From an uncultured Lachnospiraceae bacterium (lineage in GTDB: Bacteria > Bacillota > Clostridia > Lachnospirales > Lachnospiraceae): a DNA stretch of 51,190 bases. The number at the start of each line of letters is the position of its first letter. The first letter of the stretch is position 1. Positions 1-7,003 of this stretch are shown here, piece by piece. A program made the translations under genes and the position numbers. The notes beneath the pieces were generated by a model. The model saw only the letters and a program-made list of their open reading frames with translations, ran no database searches and was not told where the DNA came from. The DNA lies in the NCBI GenBank assembly GCA_946541955.1, contig CAMNJZ010000005.1, positions 1 to 51,190 of the forward strand, read 5' to 3'.

Positions 1-130
1 TATTAGATCTAAAAGAAATCTTCAGGGTTGCATTTCTGTTAAGTTGTCATATATTTGATTTTTAAGGTGCTTTCCGGAGCTGCAGGGCAGCTTCCGAAGT
101 TCTTTAAGAGCTTTCCGCTCTCGCGAACGC
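1..130 (-). other. Leader of an off-window leftward transcript
   Basis: Nothing here looks like a real protein gene; the plus-strand frame at 55-306 lacks a ribosome binding site and covers the two minus-strand promoters. On the minus strand the region would be the 5' leader downstream of P2. It contains a short hairpin (AGAGC...GCTCT around 107-121) followed by a GCTCTTAAAGAA stretch that loosely resembles a boxA antitermination signal. The boxA reading is a weak inference. Confidence 0.35.
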
Positions 131-137
131 ATTTAAT

Positions 138-166
138 ATATTACATCAAACCGTTCGCTCTGTCAA
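138..166 (-). promoter_or_regulatory. rrn-like promoter P2 (leftward)
   Basis: Read on the minus strand, TTGACA (161-166) is followed by a 17-base spacer and TAATAT (138-143). Directly upstream is an A-rich stretch (complement of 167-190) like an UP element. A perfect -35, an optimal spacer and an A-tract are typical of stable RNA promoters. The start would be near 131, so the transcript leaves through the left edge. That the target is an rRNA operon is inference. Confidence 0.6.
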
Positions 167-250
167 CAACTTTTTTAACTTTTTTGCTCCGGCATCCTGC
201 CGGGCAATCAGTTTTTCGGTTGTTGTCCGCCTCATTTGACGGCGAAACTT

Positions 251-279
251 ATATTATCACCCTGCCGAACCTAATGCAA
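251..279 (-). promoter_or_regulatory. rrn-like promoter P1 (leftward)
   Basis: On the minus strand TTGCAT (274-279), a 17-base spacer and TAATAT (251-256) form a second promoter about 113 bases upstream of P2 with the same -10 sequence. The T-run at 283-288 on the plus strand gives it an A-tract immediately upstream. Tandem P1/P2 promoters of this kind are common in front of rRNA operons. No protein gene lies between it and the left edge. Confidence 0.5.
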
Positions 280-405
280 GCACTTTTTTCGGCATTTTTA
301 TCATAATTTTACGTATATCCATATGCGATATATGGATAATACAACATCTTGTGCCCGCCCGCCGCACTTTTACAAGTTATCCGAAAAAGCGGCCGCATCC
401 GGGCC

Positions 406-882
406 TTACTGGGGGATGCCGGCCGCCAGTATACGGAGCAGTCCTGCCGCAGCAGGAAGCCCCTTTGTGATCAGCTCCAGATGGATGCCGAAAAAGAAAG
501 GGAGCAGGGTTTCCGCTATATACAGAATCAGAAGGCTTTCCACCAGTCCGGCCGCCAGTCCCAGGATGCTGTCCAGGAGATGGATCACCGGCAGTTTGGA
601 AATGAGACCGGCCGAAATCAGAAAGAGACGCAGAATACTGTAAACAAAGGCGACCACTGCGACCAGGGCAATGCCGGAGGCAGTCCCTGCAATACTCCCT
701 GCATGAAAGCCCGTATAGACCCGAAGGATCCCGGCCAGGGAAAGGGCAGCCGCCAGCATGGCGAGCAGGGAGCCGAGCTCCTTTACGAAGCCCTGCTTCT
801 GCCCCTTCTTTGCATACAGTACGATAAACAGCAGCTCTCCTATGGAAGCAAGGAGACCGATCAGGTCGGGATTCATAGACAT
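406..882 (-). CDS. CvpA-like integral membrane protein
   Basis: A 158-residue, very hydrophobic protein with about four predicted membrane segments (roughly residues 8-25, 33-55, 68-95 and 107-130). The arrangement, with a short basic loop (KKGQKQG) after the first helix, matches the CvpA/colicin V production family. In other bacteria CvpA proteins affect envelope function and, in some, colicin V export; the role here is unknown. It is the last gene of the dnaX-ybaB-recR-DUF5711 operon, 13 bases after the preceding stop, and starts behind GGAGG. There is no clear intrinsic terminator between it and the rrn-like promoters; a small inverted repeat at 316-338 has no T-run. The family call rests on topology and pattern, so it is moderately certain. 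Confidence 0.65.
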   Translation of the reverse strand: MSMNPDLIGLLASIGELLFIVLYAKKGQKQGFVKELGSLLAMLAAALSLAGILRVYTGFHAGSIAGTASGIALVAVVAFVYSILRLFLISAGLISKLPVIHLLDSILGLAAGLVESLLILYIAETLLPFFFGIHLELITKGLPAAAGLLRILAAGIPQ

Positions 883-895
883 GGATTCCTCCGCT

Positions 896-2260
896 TTATT
901 TCAGCCGCAGGGTCTCGATCTCGCTTTCCGTGACGATCGTCATCCGTCTGGCCTGGGCGGAGGGTATGACAGCGCGGACCGTTGTTCCTATACTGCCGTT
1001 AAAGATCTCCCTGCCCCGGATCGTATAGATCTGCAGCTCCTGGTCATTATTGAGATAAATACAGCCTCCGACGATCTGCAGGGTGGTAAAGTCCATGGTA
1101 AAACCGACACTGCTCTTCTTGTCGCCGTTCCTGTCATACAGGTCCAGCCTGTACTGATGGTCCCCGCTGGTATCCGTGAACAGAAGTCCCATGTACTGAC
1201 TGTTGTAATAGATGCCCCGGATTTCTTCGGAGATCATATTGCTGACCGTATTCTTCAGTTCCTTTCCTATATTGTAATAGGCAAGTCTGGAGTCTGATAC
1301 CGCGACAAAGGTATCGTCGTCCATGAAATGGGTAAAGGGAAATACCTCCCCGCTGAATTCCGATTCGCCAAGAAGGTTGTTCTCCTTGTCGGCCCCCTCT
1401 TCCCCGAAGCTGTGGAAGGCCATGTCCGTCTTGATGACGCCGTCCACGATCTCCAGGGAGGAGATGGTCAGACGCTCCCCGCCAGGGGAAATAGCCATGG
1501 CTATGGGATAGCCGTGAATGGACATATGACGGACCAGATAGGCGATCTCCCGTCCCGTAGAAGAAAAGAGTCTGATCCAGGTGGCGTTGGTCTCATTCAT
1601 GATGACTGCGACCTCGCCGCATTCCGACAGGCAGAAGGAATGGATCGGCCGTTCGGTGGATATGGTGCCCCGCAGTCCCTCCTTGTCAAAGACCAGGACG
1701 GTATAGCCTTCTATGTCCGCTATGGCCAGGACCTCGCCTTCCACGGCGGCCCTGGGCTGCTGCATATCATAGGTCTCGATCCACTGCTGCTCACCCCGGG
1801 TATTCCAGCAGCCCGCCGAGGACCTGGAATACTGCACGATGTAGCCGTTCATATTGATGATCTCCGCCCCTTCCTCGGACAGAAATCTCGCGCCCGGGGA
1901 CAGAGATACGCCGGAATAATGTCTGAAATTCTGGTAAAGGACAAAGCCCACCAGAAGAAGCAGGGCCGCGGCGGCCCCGAACATGATCCGGTTTCCTTTT
2001 TTCTTCCTGTAGGCCCGGAGTCTTTCCCTGACTTCATCTACAGCCCCGTTCCCGTTTTCCTCGTTCCCTGCCGCTTCCTCTTCATCCGGATCGTCCAGGG
2101 GCAGAGCCGGATCCACAAGCTCCACAGGGTCCACGCCTTCTGCAGGCGCTGCAGGCTCCACGGGTTCCACAGGGTCCATGGGTTCCACAGATTCCACACC
2201 TTCCACAGGTTCCCTGGATTCCACAGATTCCATCGCTTCCTTGGGTTCCTTTGATTCCAT
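896..2260 (-). CDS. DUF5711 family membrane-anchored beta-propeller-like protein
   Basis: A 454-residue protein. The first 50 residues are a degenerate acidic Val-Glu-Pro/Asp-Pro repeat, followed by an acidic and then a strongly basic stretch (YRKKKGNR). One membrane helix lies at about residues 93-112, and a roughly 340-residue extracytoplasmic part has recurring beta-strand segments resembling WD40/PQQ-type repeats. This layout matches the DUF5711 family of Clostridia, which has no assigned function. The start is supported by GGGAG about ten bases upstream. It lies between recR and the CvpA-like gene, with an 83-base gap after recR, suggesting co-transcription. The N-terminal tail should be cytosolic. 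The repeated DNA behind the Pro-rich tail is prone to length change. Confidence 0.7.
   Translation of the reverse strand: MESKEPKEAMESVESREPVEGVESVEPMDPVEPVEPAAPAEGVDPVELVDPALPLDDPDEEEAAGNEENGNGAVDEVRERLRAYRKKKGNRIMFGAAAALLLLVGFVLYQNFRHYSGVSLSPGARFLSEEGAEIINMNGYIVQYSRSSAGCWNTRGEQQWIETYDMQQPRAAVEGEVLAIADIEGYTVLVFDKEGLRGTISTERPIHSFCLSECGEVAVIMNETNATWIRLFSSTGREIAYLVRHMSIHGYPIAMAISPGGERLTISSLEIVDGVIKTDMAFHSFGEEGADKENNLLGESEFSGEVFPFTHFMDDDTFVAVSDSRLAYYNIGKELKNTVSNMISEEIRGIYYNSQYMGLLFTDTSGDHQYRLDLYDRNGDKKSSVGFTMDFTTLQIVGGCIYLNNDQELQIYTIRGREIFNGSIGTTVRAVIPSAQARRMTIVTESEIETLRLK
2099..2245 (-). repeat. Degenerate short tandem repeat encoding a Val/Glu/Pro-rich tail
   Basis: Variants of TTCCACAGG and TCCACAGGG recur in register through this stretch and encode repeated VEP, VES and VDP triplets in the N-terminus of the DUF5711 protein. 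Unit lengths vary in steps of three bases, so the reading frame is kept. The repeats are imperfect. Confidence 0.6.
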
Positions 2261-2343
2261 AGATGGTCCACTCCCGAAAAAAAACTACATAAATACTAAC
2301 ATACGGGGCACAAAAGGCCCCGTCGTCAGCTGTTAACTATTCA

Positions 2344-2943
2344 CTATATTTCGGTCCGGCCCTCCAGTGCGCGCAGAAGGGTCATTTCATCGATAAATTC
2401 CAGATCTCCTCCCACCGGCACACCGCTGGCGATCCGGGTCGTTTTTACGCCCGCAGGCCGGATCAGCTTGCTAATATACATGGCCGTGGTCTCGCCCTCC
2501 AGGTTGGAATTGGTCGCAATGATCACTTCCTTTACCTGATCGTCCCGGAGCCTTTCGATCAGCTCCTTGAGTTTGATGTCGCCGGGCCCGATTCCCAGCA
2601 TGGGGGAGATGGCACCGTGCAGCACATGATAGAGACCGTTGTATTTGCCGGTTCTCTCATAGGCCGCCAGGTCTCTGGGGTTTTCGACCACCATGATCGT
2701 GCTCCTGTCCCTGGAGGGATTGGAGCAGATCGGACAAAGCTCGCTGTCTGTCAGATTCTGGCACTGGCTGCAGTAACAGACGTGTTCCTTGGCTGACAGG
2801 ATGGTATCGGAAAGCTTTCTGACTCTGGCAGGGGACATACCGATGATATAAAAGGCCAGCCTCTGGGCAGACTTGTTTCCGATCCCGGGCAGGGCAGCCA
2901 GTTCATCGATCAGTTTGTTGATATATCCGCTGTATAGGTCCAA
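2344..2943 (-). CDS. recR: Recombination mediator protein RecR
   Basis: RecR works with RecO to load RecA on single-stranded DNA during gap repair. The 199-residue product has the usual length. It shows the N-terminal helix-hairpin-helix (LPGIGNKSAQRLA), a four-cysteine zinc finger (C58, C61, C70, C73) and a TOPRIM domain starting near residue 80 with the VVENPRDL signature. The start is a TTG codon (2941-2943) behind GAGGTG; no in-frame ATG lies where the conserved N-terminus begins. The order dnaX-ybaB-recR is the classic bacterial arrangement and confirms the call. Confidence 0.96.
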   Translation of the reverse strand: MDLYSGYINKLIDELAALPGIGNKSAQRLAFYIIGMSPARVRKLSDTILSAKEHVCYCSQCQNLTDSELCPICSNPSRDRSTIMVVENPRDLAAYERTGKYNGLYHVLHGAISPMLGIGPGDIKLKELIERLRDDQVKEVIIATNSNLEGETTAMYISKLIRPAGVKTTRIASGVPVGGDLEFIDEMTLLRALEGRTEI

Positions 2944-2958
2944 TTTTCACCTCAGAGA

Positions 2959-3288
2959 TCACATGCCAAAGCCTGACCCGCCCATCATCTGAGAGGTCTT
3001 GTCGCTGATCTGCTTTAAAACGTCATTAAAGGCCACGACCAGCATGTCCTGGAGCATTTCCACATCCTCGGGATCCACTGCGTCGGGGCTGATCTTCAGG
3101 GACCTGACTTCGTGAGCGCCCGTCATGACGACCTCCACGGCGCCGCCGCCGGCTGTTGCCGTAAATTCGGTCTCATCCAGGAGCTTCTTGTTCTCCTCCA
3201 TCTGGCGCTGCATACGCTGCGCCTGTTTCATCAGGTTGTTCATATTTCCGGGCATGCCCATGCCGCCGAATCCGCCTCTTTTAGCCAT
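2959..3288 (-). CDS. YbaB/EbfC family nucleoid-associated protein
   Basis: A 109-residue protein with a Gly/Met-rich start, a central helix rich in Met, Gln and Lys (MKQAQRMQRQMEENKK) and the conserved VVMTGAHEVRSLKISPD region typical of YbaB/EbfC. These proteins form tweezer-like dimers that bind DNA and act in nucleoid structure or recombination. The start codon directly abuts the dnaX stop (TAA-ATG), and its ribosome binding site (GGAGG) lies inside the end of dnaX, so translation is probably coupled. recR follows after 15 bases. Confidence 0.93.
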   Translation of the reverse strand: MAKRGGFGGMGMPGNMNNLMKQAQRMQRQMEENKKLLDETEFTATAGGGAVEVVMTGAHEVRSLKISPDAVDPEDVEMLQDMLVVAFNDVLKQISDKTSQMMGGSGFGM

Positions 3289-4971
3289 TTACATATCCTC
3301 CGTTTCCAACTCTTCGTTCCAGTCAAACAGTTCACTCAGGTAAATTTCATTTTCCTTGTTTTGCGCATCCTTGTCAAGGGCAACAAAGTCGACCTCGATC
3401 TTCCTGCCCACGGCCTGGCTGAAGTAATCCGCCAGTTTTTCCCTATCCTCTGCCCGGACCGGGGAGACGCAGAAATCATAGGATACTTTGTTCCGGAAAC
3501 CGATCCGCAAAAGCCCCTCCCGGTCCGCCGTCAGGGGTTCTCCGCTGGCTTTGACATACCGCTTCAGACTGGCCAGATCATCCGGGATCTGATCGCAGAG
3601 TCTTTTCCAGTTTCTGGAGATCTCCTTAAGCTCCTCCGGCGCCGCCGCCTGCAGGGCCTGTCTCTTTTCCCTGGTCAGGGCAGAGACCGCCGTCTTTTTT
3701 TCTTCCTTTGCCGTCTGAGGGCCCGGCCCTTCCTCCGGCAGCGCCGGCCTGGACAGGACCAGGTCAGCCATATAGCTTTCATTTTCGATCAGGCGGGCTT
3801 CCAGCTTCTGGATCCTTGCCTGGAGATTTTCCAGCGGATCCCCCTTTTTGTCCGCGTTCCCTCCGTCCATGGCGGCACGGCAGGCTCTGATCAGAGCCAT
3901 TTCCGTCAGGATCCTGCGGTTTGCAGAAAAGCGGATCTCACTGGTCAGCGCAGAGAAGATGGTGATATAGCGCATGATCTCCGCCATGTCCGCGCTCTGC
4001 TTGTCCCGAAGCATCCGCTTGAGGTTCTCGGCGGAAACGTCCAGGGATTTCCCGACCTGTTCATCGGCCTTGAGCAGCATGAGGTTCCGCAGATACCAGG
4101 TAAAATCCGTTATGAACTGGACCAGCTCCCGGCCCTGCAGAAGAATGTCGTCCAGGATCTTCAGAGCGTCCGGGACTCTGCCGGCGTGCAGACAGCGGAA
4201 CATATCGGAAAAGACTTCGGTGTCCACGGCTCCCAGGATCTCCAGGGTCCGCTCATAGGTCAGAAGGGTATTTCCATAATTAAAGGCGTTGCACTGGTCC
4301 AGCAGGCTCAGGCCGTCTCGAAGCGATCCGTCCGCCGCGCTGGCCATATAGTGGAAGGCCCGGTCCTCGATCTGCAGATGCTCGCTCTCTGCCACCTCTC
4401 TGAGCCTCTCCTCTATGACCAGAAGGGGAAGGCGGCCGAAATCAAATCGCTGGCAGCGGGAGAGAATGGTGACCAGGAGCTTGTTGGGCTCGGTGGTGGC
4501 CAGAATGAAGATCGCATAGGAGGGCGGCTCTTCCAGGGTCTTGAGCAGGGCGTTGGAAGCGGCGTTGGTAAGCATATGCGCCTCGTCCAGAATATAGATC
4601 CTGTACTTGCCCTGGTCAGGAGAATAGGCCACCTGGTCGATGATCCGGCGGATGTCCTCCACCGAGTTGTTGGAGGCTGCGTCCAGCTCGGTCACATTCA
4701 GGGCCGCGTTCCTCTCGATGGCTCTGCAGGAAGCGCATCTGCCGCAGGGACTCCCGTCCTGGGGGTCCTCACAGTTGACGGCCTTGGCAAAGATCTTGGC
4801 AATGGTGGTCTTGCCCGTTCCTCTGGTGCCGCAGAAGAGGTAGCTGTGGGAGATCCGCTTTGTCATGATCTGGTTCCGCAGGGTGCGTACAATGGCGTCT
4901 CTTCCCTTTACGTCCTCAAACGTCATGGGCCTGTATTTACGATACAATGCAAGATAGTGTTCTTCTGCCAT
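3289..4971 (-). CDS. dnaX: DNA polymerase III subunit gamma/tau
   Basis: Clamp-loader ATPase of the replisome. From the ATG at 4971 it is 560 residues. Walker A is GTRGTGKT (48-55), a four-cysteine zinc module is at C67, C76, C79 and C82, Walker B is ILDEAH (127-132), and the SRCQRFDF sensor region follows. The C-terminal part after about residue 380 is variable, charged and tau-like. An upstream ATG at 4983 is possible, but GGAG at proper spacing precedes 4971. I saw no convincing slippery A-run with hairpin for a gamma frameshift. It heads the operon with ybaB and recR. Confidence 0.95.
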   Translation of the reverse strand: MAEEHYLALYRKYRPMTFEDVKGRDAIVRTLRNQIMTKRISHSYLFCGTRGTGKTTIAKIFAKAVNCEDPQDGSPCGRCASCRAIERNAALNVTELDAASNNSVEDIRRIIDQVAYSPDQGKYRIYILDEAHMLTNAASNALLKTLEEPPSYAIFILATTEPNKLLVTILSRCQRFDFGRLPLLVIEERLREVAESEHLQIEDRAFHYMASAADGSLRDGLSLLDQCNAFNYGNTLLTYERTLEILGAVDTEVFSDMFRCLHAGRVPDALKILDDILLQGRELVQFITDFTWYLRNLMLLKADEQVGKSLDVSAENLKRMLRDKQSADMAEIMRYITIFSALTSEIRFSANRRILTEMALIRACRAAMDGGNADKKGDPLENLQARIQKLEARLIENESYMADLVLSRPALPEEGPGPQTAKEEKKTAVSALTREKRQALQAAAPEELKEISRNWKRLCDQIPDDLASLKRYVKASGEPLTADREGLLRIGFRNKVSYDFCVSPVRAEDREKLADYFSQAVGRKIEVDFVALDKDAQNKENEIYLSELFDWNEELETEDM

Positions 4972-5014
4972 ATTCCTCTCCATGGTTCATAATCGGCCCC
5001 GGGGGGCTTTTCTC

Positions 5015-5043
5015 AGTATAACAGGAGTCGGCCGATTTTTACA
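5015..5043 (-). promoter_or_regulatory. Candidate dnaX operon promoter
   Basis: On the minus strand TGTAAA (5038-5043), 17 bases and TATACT (5015-5020) lie just upstream of dnaX. The -10 is good and the -35 matches poorly, so the call is tentative. Confidence 0.4.
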
Positions 5044-5058
5044 GGTCTTCCCTGCCCA

Positions 5059-5106
5059 ATGCAAAACGGGCGCACCGCTTTCGCAGTGCACCCGCAGTTT
5101 TGCATT
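5059..5106 (-). terminator. Hairpin terminator after pfkA
   Basis: An inverted repeat AATGCAAAAC (5059-5068) / GTTTTGCATT (5097-5106) encloses a second GC-rich stem (GGGCGCACCGC with GCAGTGCACCCG). It lies 34 bases past the pfkA stop. There is no long T-run after it on the minus strand, so efficiency is uncertain. Confidence 0.6.
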
Positions 5107-5140
5107 TATATTAGGATAATTTCCCGGGAGTATTCCCGGA

Positions 5141-6217
5141 TCAGTCGCCGAAGCTGATGCCCAGAAGCTTGGCTTCCTTAATAATGGTCGCGTTGGGATC
5201 CACCGTCTTGAGCTTGCCTGCCACTTCCTTCAGCGGGACCTTGACCATTTCTCTGTCCTTGTAGCCGATCATGTAGCCGAATTCCTTGCGGAGGATCAGC
5301 TTGCCTGCTTCTGCACCGACACGGCTGGCAAATACACGGTCATAGGGGTTGGGGCCACCGCCTCTCTGGGTATGGCCGGGAACGGTGACACGGACTTCGC
5401 GGCCGGTCATCTTCTGGATCTGGTCGGCGATCTCATAGGAAACGGAAGGATAAGGATAGTTCTCCAGTTTCTTCCTGTATTCCTTCTTGGAGAGCTTGGC
5501 GTCTTCCTTGGAAATGGCGCCCTCCGCCACGGCAATAATGGTGAAACGGCTGCCGCCCTTGTTTCTGCCCTCGATGGCCTCGACCACCTTGTTGATGTCA
5601 TAGGGGATCTCCGGGATCAGGATCACATCCGCGCCGCCTGCGATGCCTGCGTTCAGGGGAAGCCAGCCTACCTTATGGCCCATGATCTCCACGATGAAAA
5701 CGCGGCCGTGGGAGCTTGCCGTTGTATGGATCTGATCGATGGCTGTGGTCGCAATATCGACTGCGGACTGGAAGCCGAAGGTCATTTCCGTGCCCCAGAG
5801 GTCATTGTCAATGGTCTTGGGCAGTGTGATGACGTTCAGACCCTCTTCGCTGAGAAGGTTTGCCGTCTTGGTGGATCCGTTGCCGCCGCCCATGACCAGG
5901 CAGTCCAGCTGCAGCTTATAGTAGGTCTGCTTCATGGCTTCGACCTTGTCGATCCCGTCCTCATCCGGGACCCGGATCGTCTTAAAGGGACACCGGCTCG
6001 TTCCCAGGATCGTACCGCCCCGGGTCAGGATGCCCTTGAAGTCAGCACCTGTCAGAATACGGAATTTTCCGTAGATCAGGCCCTTGTATCCATCCTCGAA
6101 GCCGTAGAATTCCACAGGCTCCTTGCAGTTGTTGACAACGCACTTATAAACGCCGCGCAGAGCCGCATTCAGGGCCTGGCAGTCGCCGCCGCTTGTAAGC
6201 ATACCGATTCTTAACAT
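5141..6217 (-). CDS. pfkA: 6-phosphofructokinase
   Basis: Phosphorylates fructose 6-phosphate to fructose 1,6-bisphosphate, the committed step of glycolysis. The 358 residues show the N-terminal phosphate-binding loop (TSGGDCQALNA), the catalytic TIDND motif (135-139) and the VEIMGHKVGW and EIPYD substrate regions. Where ATP-dependent E. coli PfkA has GGDGS, this protein has GGNGS (N113 for Asp, G114 kept). The residue before TIDND is Lys134, as in the long-type or PPi-type lineages. Gly at 114 argues for ATP as donor and Lys134 is ambiguous, so donor specificity cannot be settled here. It starts behind AGGAGG, is monocistronic, and has a TATAAT -10 on the minus strand at 6277-6282. Confidence 0.93.
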   Translation of the reverse strand: MLRIGMLTSGGDCQALNAALRGVYKCVVNNCKEPVEFYGFEDGYKGLIYGKFRILTGADFKGILTRGGTILGTSRCPFKTIRVPDEDGIDKVEAMKQTYYKLQLDCLVMGGGNGSTKTANLLSEEGLNVITLPKTIDNDLWGTEMTFGFQSAVDIATTAIDQIHTTASSHGRVFIVEIMGHKVGWLPLNAGIAGGADVILIPEIPYDINKVVEAIEGRNKGGSRFTIIAVAEGAISKEDAKLSKKEYRKKLENYPYPSVSYEIADQIQKMTGREVRVTVPGHTQRGGGPNPYDRVFASRVGAEAGKLILRKEFGYMIGYKDREMVKVPLKEVAGKLKTVDPNATIIKEAKLLGISFGD

Positions 6218-6418
6218 AGCCGTTCCTCCTGTATAAAAATAATGTACAGACTGGTCTGCAATTCCATCACAAAAATATTATATACCAGATTCCGGCCGGT
6301 TGTTTCCCAAATATCCGAAAAAGTCCATAAAGTTCAGACCTCCTGACTGTGCGTTTTTTCACCGGTGGTCTGCAGGATGCTTTGGCATTCTGCCCTTTTC
6401 TTCCTTCAAAACTTCTCC

Positions 6419-6448
6419 TTGCCAAGGCCAAGTCCTCTGACATATAAT
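6419..6448 (+). promoter_or_regulatory. Promoter of tRNA-Ser
   Basis: TTGCCA (6419-6424), an 18-base spacer and a consensus TATAAT (6443-6448) precede the tRNA by 13 bases, a typical short leader for a tRNA transcript. Confidence 0.75.
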
Positions 6449-6461
6449 AGGGAAGTCGACT

Positions 6462-6551
6462 GGAGACGTATCGAAGCGGTCATAACGAGCTCGACTCGAA
6501 ATCGAGTTGTCGGTTCATCCCGGCACGTGGGTTCGAATCCCACCGTCTCCG
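6462..6551 (+). tRNA. tRNA-Ser(CGA)
   Basis: The acceptor stem GGAGACG (6462-6468) pairs with CGTCTCC (6544-6550), with G as discriminator. The anticodon arm is CTCGA / CTCGAAA loop / TCGAG, giving anticodon CGA, which reads UCG. The long variable arm and the GGTTCGAATCC T-arm are typical of class II tRNA-Ser. CCA is not encoded. It is flanked by its own promoter and an intrinsic terminator, so it is a single-gene transcription unit. Confidence 0.95.
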
Positions 6552-6561
6552 CTGGCTTTCT

Positions 6562-6588
6562 GCCGCTGCATTCTGCAGCGGCTTTTTT
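6562..6588 (+). terminator. Intrinsic terminator of tRNA-Ser
   Basis: A perfect 9-bp stem, GCCGCTGCA / TGCAGCGGC with a three-base loop, is followed by TTTTTT. It ends two bases before the first possible start codon of the DUF805 gene. Confidence 0.9.
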
Positions 6589-6595
6589 GGTGATA

Positions 6596-6925
6596 ATGAC
6601 ATGTTTTGAGAAAATCTTAACCATCGACGGCCGCGCCAGAAGAAGTGAGTTCTGGTATTTCTCCGTCTGCGTCTTCCTGATCAGCGTCGTGGTCAACATG
6701 GTCTTCGGCAACACAAGCGTAATCGTAAGAATCATTTCCCTCATTCTGAACATCGCCACCGTAACAGTGGGCATCCGCAGGCTGCACGACATCGGCAAAT
6801 CCGGCTACTGGTACCTGATCGGTTTTGTCCCCGTTATCGGCTGGATCCTCCTGATCTACTGGTACTGCCAGGATTCCCAGCCCGGCACAAATATGTACGG
6901 CGAGAACCCCAAGGGCATCAACTGA
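6596..6925 (+). CDS. Small DUF805 membrane protein
   Basis: From the ATG at 6596 the product is 109 residues. It carries the DUF805 signature, GRARRSEFWYF near the N-terminus and RRLHDIGKSGYW in the middle, with about four membrane segments. The family's function is unknown; members resemble YhaH-type inner membrane proteins. Only about ten residues precede GRARR, a little fewer than I expect for the family, and no ribosome binding site is visible because the T-tract of the tRNA terminator ends right before it. GTG at 6590 is an alternative start. It could depend on read-through from the tRNA or be translated from a near-leaderless message. Confidence 0.75.
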   Translation: MTCFEKILTIDGRARRSEFWYFSVCVFLISVVVNMVFGNTSVIVRIISLILNIATVTVGIRRLHDIGKSGYWYLIGFVPVIGWILLIYWYCQDSQPGTNMYGENPKGIN

Positions 6926-6965
6926 TTTACCCTCCAAAAACAGCCCTTCGGACATGATAGTAAAG

Positions 6966-7003
6966 AAAAAAGGATTCGGGATCAATTTCCCGAATCCTTT
7001 TTT
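6966..7003. terminator. Bidirectional terminator
   Basis: A perfect stem, AAAGGATTCGGGA with TCCCGAATCCTTT, is flanked by A-run and T-run on opposite sides. It serves the DUF805 gene on the plus strand and the response regulator on the minus strand, whose stop codon lies inside the T-run. Confidence 0.9.

Noticed and set aside
55-306. Possible short plus-strand gene at the left edge
   Set aside because: No ribosome binding site, and the frame crosses the two minus-strand promoters.
3289-4971. Programmed frameshift in dnaX giving a gamma form
   Set aside because: No convincing slippery A-run plus stem-loop was seen at the expected position.
3112-4992. Long plus-strand open frame (626 codons) opposite dnaX
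   Set aside because: Antisense shadow of dnaX and ybaB; no ribosome binding site and no recognisable domain, while the minus strand has clear DnaX motifs.
6365-6595. Upstream start for the DUF805 protein
   Set aside because: The frame would run through the tRNA-Ser gene and its terminator.
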